DNA of 64,000 nucleotides from Klebsormidium nitens (taxonomy: Eukaryota > Streptophyta > Klebsormidiophyceae > Klebsormidiales > Klebsormidiaceae). Under the pieces are notes generated by a model. It was not told the origin of the DNA. It saw nothing but the letters and a program-made list of their open reading frames with translations, and did no database searches. Each line of letters begins with the position of its first letter. Within the stretch, counting starts at the first letter, position 1. The DNA is taken from contig DF237050.1 of the NCBI GenBank assembly GCA_000708835.1, positions 57,919 to 121,918 of the forward strand. Reading direction: 5' to 3'. Of this stretch, positions 59,201 to 64,000 are shown in pieces. The position numbers were made by a program, and so were the translations under genes.

Positions 59201-62200
59201 TGCTTTCCATGCTGAAAGAATGTCGACTACTGTAGTGGGATCATCGTGGATCTTTGACCTTATTTATTTGATTTGTGTTCTCAGGCGGATAACCTCCGAA
59301 GCACGAGTGATTGGAATGTCGCGCAGTCCAGACCGGAAAAATGTTATTTATGTTGCCCAGGTGAAAAATCGCCAAAGCATATTAAGTCATGGATAGTCGT
59401 GAAGGCCAGACCTGAGAAGTGGAAGTTGTGATGCTCAGGTGAACAATCTGAACAACCTGACGTCGGGCAAGGTGGTGGATGCGCTGCTCAACTACGAGAC
59501 GGTGGCGCAGTTCAACAACCAGGCGCTCGAGGAGAAGCAGTACGACAGCCTGCTCAAAGACTACCAGGACGCGTCGGTGAGCTCATCATTGCAGAAACGA
59601 TCTCTATCGCATCTCGCAGTTGGTTGCATAAACTTTGTCAGCGCAAGCATTCTCTAGAAACTCGGAGGAAAGTTCAAAATTTCACTGCACACGCCTCGGT
59701 TAAGATCCTGCGCCCCCCTTGGAGAAGTCTACTTTCTGGCTTTAGCGATTGCTTTCAATTTTCTTTTACACATGATGTTATCTGCTGTTTCATAGAAACA
59801 ATGATGAGCAATCTTGAAGGAGGTGCCCCGAGGATTTGTTACTTGAAAAGCCCGTCACGGCACGTTTGCTGTAGCTGTACCTCCGTGCTTGCCGCCAGAT
59901 CAATAGAACAGGAACTGATCCTCTTCCACCTTCCGGCGCTCGCATCTCTCAGAAGTGTGACTCTTTTCTCTCGCTCTGCAGATCAATCTGGAGTATCTCT
60001 CAGCGTCTCTCAACAGCGGTCAGGCGCTCATCCTCGCAACCGGGGTGTCGGCCATCATGGCCATGGCGGGGACAGGTGTCATCCAGGGGCGCATGACAGT
60101 TGGCGACCTCGTACTGGCCAATGGCCTCATCTTGCAGCTGTCGGTGCCGCTCCAGGTGCTGTTACGGTCATGCTTGGAGTTCGGAGACGCGTTCGTGACT
60201 TCTTTCACGAGAAGCTTGAATTCTCTCACTGTTTTGTCCGTTTGTTCTTTCATTAACCTAGTTGCCGGTATCCCCTGTCCCTGCATTCGGAAGGTTGTTA
60301 TCGAAAACCTGCCGGCGGGGCGCAGATCGTCGAGCTTCGTATTTTTACTGACCGCCCTTATTGCATGGAGCTACTGCTCGGCTTCACCGTCACGTCCTGC
60401 CGACTTTTCCTTTCGCCCACTTGGGTATTTTCTGCCCACGTTACGTACTTTTTCAATCCCGTCTGTGGTCCTGTCTTGCGTGCAGTTCCTCGGCTTCTTG
60501 TACCGCGAGCTGCGCACGTCCCTGGTAGACATGGAATCCATGTTCAACACACTTAGGTCAGTCCCTTAACCCACCCTGGTTAGCCCACTTATGCTCGCTT
60601 CTCTGCCCCTCTCTCTGCATGTGCCCAGAAAACCCTGAGCTATCTAAACAAAGACCTCGTCCCGGCGATGGCCGACCTCGAAGAGATCTTCAAGCACCTC
60701 GCGTACGTGCGCCGCCTCCTTATGGATCGGGGTTGCCATTCGCGAGGGTTTTTTGTCTCTTTTGGCGGAATTGTTGCACTGTTGTTTCAGTCGTTATTGC
60801 ATGTTCACAAACACTTTGAGCTCGATGTGAGATCGGGTCAGCAAAGCTCAACGGTCGGAGTATACACGAACCCGGTCTCAAATCTAGGAGCCTCCTATCT
60901 TGGTTTGTTCTGCAACTGGCATGAGCAATCAAGAGACCGCGTCACCAGCATAGTATCTTCAAAGCTTTGCCGCATTTCCTGTGTGCAGTCGGAAGTCTGC
61001 CCTTCCCGATGGCAGTCGCGAGCTGAAAAGGAGTCAAGAGGGCGCCTCCGTCACTGCAAAGGATCTCAAGTTTGGATACAGCGATGCACGCCAGGTGGGC
61101 CGTTTCGTTTCCTCTCTTGCCGCTCTTCTTGTTTAGTCCATAGTGTGGTTGAAAATCGTCCAGCCGAGCAAAGAATGTTACTCACAAGTGGTTGCTTGTC
61201 ACGTATTTCTGACAGGCTTTGGGTTCCGTTAACCGCCACTCCGATTCCGTAATACTTTTGCCGTTGCTTTTGGAACAAGACTGCTGCTTTCGCCACCCAC
61301 CTTTGACACAAAATCTTCATCAATATTGACAAGTTTTCCCCGGTCTTCGCAGGTGCTGAAAGGCGTCTCGTTCAGCATAAAGCCGGGCCAGAGTGTGGCC
61401 ATTGTGGGCCCGTCGGGGAGTGGCAAGTCGACGATTGTGCGGCTGCTGCTGCGGATGTACGACCCGCAGCACGGCAGCATGGCCATCGACGGCGTCGACG
61501 TGCGGGACCTCACGCAGGAGTCGCTGCGCAGCGCCGTCGCGGTCGTGCCGCAAGACACGGTGAGCTTTTAAGAAATGATTGCGGAAGGTTCGTCAGTGTG
61601 TTTTGTGAGATCAGACGTGCGTGAAGAAGCGGGAGATGGAGAAGGCGGGGGGGTTTGCGGTGGGCGGAACACAGTCCACTAGAAGGGTCCTCGAGAAGTC
61701 GGAGCGGGTCTCCAAAGGTCCTTTGAAAAACTGGCAGCTATGGTCGGACACAAGTTCAACAGTCTACTACAAATTGGCTGAAGCACAATCTTCCTTTCAT
61801 ACTCCTGAAGCTTCGATCCAAAAGGATCCGAAGCGTAGAAAAAACTTGGTGTCGTGGCTCAATCCTGATTCAAGAAGACCGCGCTTCGCACCCGAACCAC
61901 CCAGATGGCCAGGCCAACGTCACCCGCCCTCCGAGCATGGCCTCAGAAAGTGATATCTCAACATAAAACCCAAGCTCCCCCCGAGAATCATCACGTGTTC
62001 TGAAACCCAGCATGCTCGATGTGCCGCAGGTGCTGTTCAACGACACCATCTTCTACAATATCGCGTACGGTCGACCTACTGCCAGCAAGGATGACATCAT
62101 CACGGCCGCGAAGATGGCCAAGCTGCACGACGCGATCATGCGCATGCCGGACGGCTACGAGACGCTTGTCGGCGAGCGCGGTCTCAAGGTAAGGCCTCGC

Positions 62201-63738
62201 TGGGTTCTTTGGCCTGCAGAACAAATTTCTGGTATACGTGGTTTCCTGATCCTTGTAAGATGGTTTCATTTCACAACCGACCGTTTTACCGGTACGGGTA
62301 AACAAATTCTCGGTAATGAGAGTTTTGCGAGTCCTGGAAGCAGCCCTATGAAACATTCATGCAAAGCATTTACTGACGACACAACCTAAGCTTTTTCGAG
62401 GTAGGCTTGTGATGTTCCACACAACAAGTCCTCACTTAGGCTAGTATCCTACCCAAGATCCTACATCAAGGCTAGTCTAAGCTAGTCTAGACTAGAAAGC
62501 TCAAGGCGCTGAGTCACAAATCGAGCGGGTTCGATCACTCATCTGGGTGAGGTTGGACTAGCGGAGTATCTGAAGATTATAGTTGAAGTCGAGTTGCGTC
62601 AAGCCGTTGACCGAATGGAATTGTAGCGGGCGGTGCTGACGTGATTCAGTGGAGGCCTGGTCTGGGGTCCGATTTGCTCGGTCGCTGGCGACTCTGGTTG
62701 ATTAATCCGGAAGCAATGAAGTCGCCGATTGCCAGGAGCGAAGCCTCGCTAAGGGTCCGTGAGGCACGAAAGCTTCCAGGAACGAAAGCACGCGCTCTGA
62801 TCCTAGATGCTGGCGGCTCGCGATTCGCCCAAAAGCATTTGTTGACGAAACTTCCGCTTTCTGCAGTTGAGCGGCGGCGAGAAGCAGCGCGTAGCCATTG
62901 CGAGGGCATTCCTGAAGTCGCCCCGCATGCTGTGCTGCGACGAGGCCACGTCAGCCCTTGACTCAGGGACGGAGGTGAGGGCACTTATCAAAGATGGAGG
63001 CCCTTGGTTCAGTTTGTTCGATGCAGCTTTTCTGAACGGCGCATGTTGGTGTTTATGCAGGTTTTAGATAGATGTATTACTTGCAAGGGGGAGGAAAGTT
63101 CGCAGCAGCTGACCGGTAAGAGTTTGACAAGTAGCCGGTTCTACATGGGTTTTGGCCCCCCCAATCTTGGTGCAGGGCTGGTTTGATTGGCATCTTTCTT
63201 GCAGATACGACTCCTCTCAGGAGCTTATGGTTTTGCCTTGCAGGCCGCAATTTTGGACTCTTTGAAAGAGCTGGCCGCCGGTCGCACGTGCCTCTTCGTG
63301 GCCCATCGGTTATCGACGGTGGCCCACTGTGACCACATCCTAGTCATGGACGCGGGGTTGATAGTTGAGGAGGGCACGCATGAAGAACTGGTACAAAAGG
63401 GCGGGGCATATAGCAAGATGTGGTCGTTACAGCAGGCGGAAAAGAAAGAGGATGCCCCCGAGAATGGGCATAACGGTGCTAACGGTGCGGCGAGTGTTAG
63501 TGGGAGAGGACTGGAGTCGGAAGGACTGGCGTCGTCATCTAGGGAAGACAGCGCCCATGTAAATAACGGGACCAACGGTGCGAATGGCGTTGAGAGGAGC
63601 TTGGCCAGCCGAGAACTGAAAGAGGAGATGCAGCGGAGCGAAGAAGTGGGTGTCGTAGTGGAAGAAAGTGCCAAGACTGGAACTGCTGGCTTCAGAGTAG
63701 ACGATCTTTTGCCTGCCACGAGAAGCGAGTCCGAGTAG
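56282..63738 (+). CDS. Atm1-type ABC half-transporter (ABCB family), organelle-targeted
   Basis: Atm1/ATM3-type transporters export a glutathione-sulfur compound from mitochondria for cytosolic Fe-S protein assembly; relatives handle heavy metals. Exons: 56282-56800, 57462-57596, 58080-58329, 58834-58994, 59439-59576, 59982-60155, 60486-60556, 60640-60702, 60989-61094, 61353-61559, 62030-62188, 62867-62974, 63244-63738, joining to 861 aa in frame. A leader of about 130 residues rich in Arg, Ser and Ala comes first. The membrane domain has the Atm1-like stretches [20 protein letters not shown] and [14 protein letters not shown]. The ATPase domain has Walker [10 protein letters not shown] (558-566), [17 protein letters not shown], signature LSGGEKQR (662-669), Walker [12 protein letters not shown] (D686-E687) and the H-loop VAHRLST (His718). 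The last ~95 residues are a low-complexity Asn-Gly-Ala and acidic tail. The acceptors of exons 3 and 8 were chosen to keep phase and avoid stops, so those borders are less certain. Mitochondrial against plastid targeting is open. Confidence 0.92.
62470..62496. repeat. Short GCTAGTCTA repeat and palindrome in ABC transporter intron
   Basis: GCTAGTCTA occurs twice in tandem and runs into the perfect 14-bp palindrome CTAGTCTAGACTAG (62482-62495), in the intron between exons 11 and 12. Confidence 0.7.
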
Positions 63739-64000
63739 CTAATCTGCACGCTTTGATTGGATATTTTTCTTGGCTCGTTTCGGCTCTTTTCTGTTCATGC
63801 ACGCAAGTACGTTCCTGCACATAGAGTCGGATTTGTTGTCCTCAGCCCCATCCTGCTAAAAAGCAACAAGACGGTCTGCTCTAATTCTTACTTCCACACG
63901 CGTTGTATAGCACAATTTCCGCTCTGATGCATGCAATTTGTGGTCACATTTTGGAAGCAACCCTTTAAGTTTCATGAGCACGTATATAGCACGGTTGCCG
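63739..64000. other. 3' flank of ABC transporter gene
   Basis: Presumed 3' UTR and the start of the next intergenic region. No coding feature was seen before the window ends. Confidence 0.5.

Noticed and set aside
62527-62545. GGTTCGATC sequence suggesting a tRNA B box
   Set aside because: No matching A box or cloverleaf could be formed around it, and it lies in an ABC transporter intron.

Overview
The window is nuclear DNA from a plant-lineage eukaryote, most likely a streptophyte (charophyte) green alga; a Klebsormidium-like genome would fit. What the sequence shows: protein-coding genes cut by many short spliceosomal introns with GT-AG ends, conserved proteins recoverable only by joining exons, base composition near 50% GC, and no operons or Shine-Dalgarno sites. 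A plant-type RNA-dependent RNA polymerase, a bacterial-type RadA and an RlmN-like methylase with organelle-like leaders, and a tandem pair of GT34 glycosyltransferases point to the green lineage. The species name is inference. Exon joins were made by hand from splice signals, reading phase and family motifs. For eleven models the joined length is a multiple of three; the RNA-dependent RNA polymerase is the exception.

Layout. 1-103: perfect 42-bp-arm palindrome at the window edge. ~104-4222 (+): C-terminal half of an RNA-dependent RNA polymerase, with two apparent frame lesions. 5470-7068 (-): PEBP-family protein. 7100-10130: gene-poor, with a CCGG-rich patch and a foldback (MITE-like) element at 8744-9339. 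10133-13123 (-): SWC5/BCNT subunit of the SWR1 chromatin remodeller. 14015-14545 (+): Ser-rich disordered hypothetical protein. 15132-21247 (+): a 14-exon gene for a protein I do not recognise. 22453-27522 (+): RadA/Sms. 28361-31859 (+): eIF2-alpha. 33537-36025 (+): glyoxalase-like VOC protein. 37286-38715 (-): RidA/YjgF-family protein. 39296-39487 (+): small COA3-like membrane protein. 39722-46161 (+): RlmN/Cfr-type radical SAM enzyme. 47165-50866 and 51872-55086 (-): tandem GT34 glycosyltransferases. 56282-63738 (+): Atm1-type ABC half-transporter.

The genes are mostly unrelated housekeeping functions, as expected for a nuclear window: RNA silencing, chromatin, translation initiation, organelle DNA repair, metabolite detoxification, cell-wall glycan synthesis and organelle transport. 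The clearest functional unit is the GT34 tandem pair, whose four internal exons have identical lengths. The most interesting leads are the unrecognised 14-exon gene, the damaged polymerase beside a palindrome, a duplicated exon start in RadA that offers an in-frame alternative acceptor, and an exact 10-bp tandem repeat of ACGTCA motifs in a polymerase intron. I saw no CRISPR array, rRNA, convincing tRNA, virus or toxin gene.
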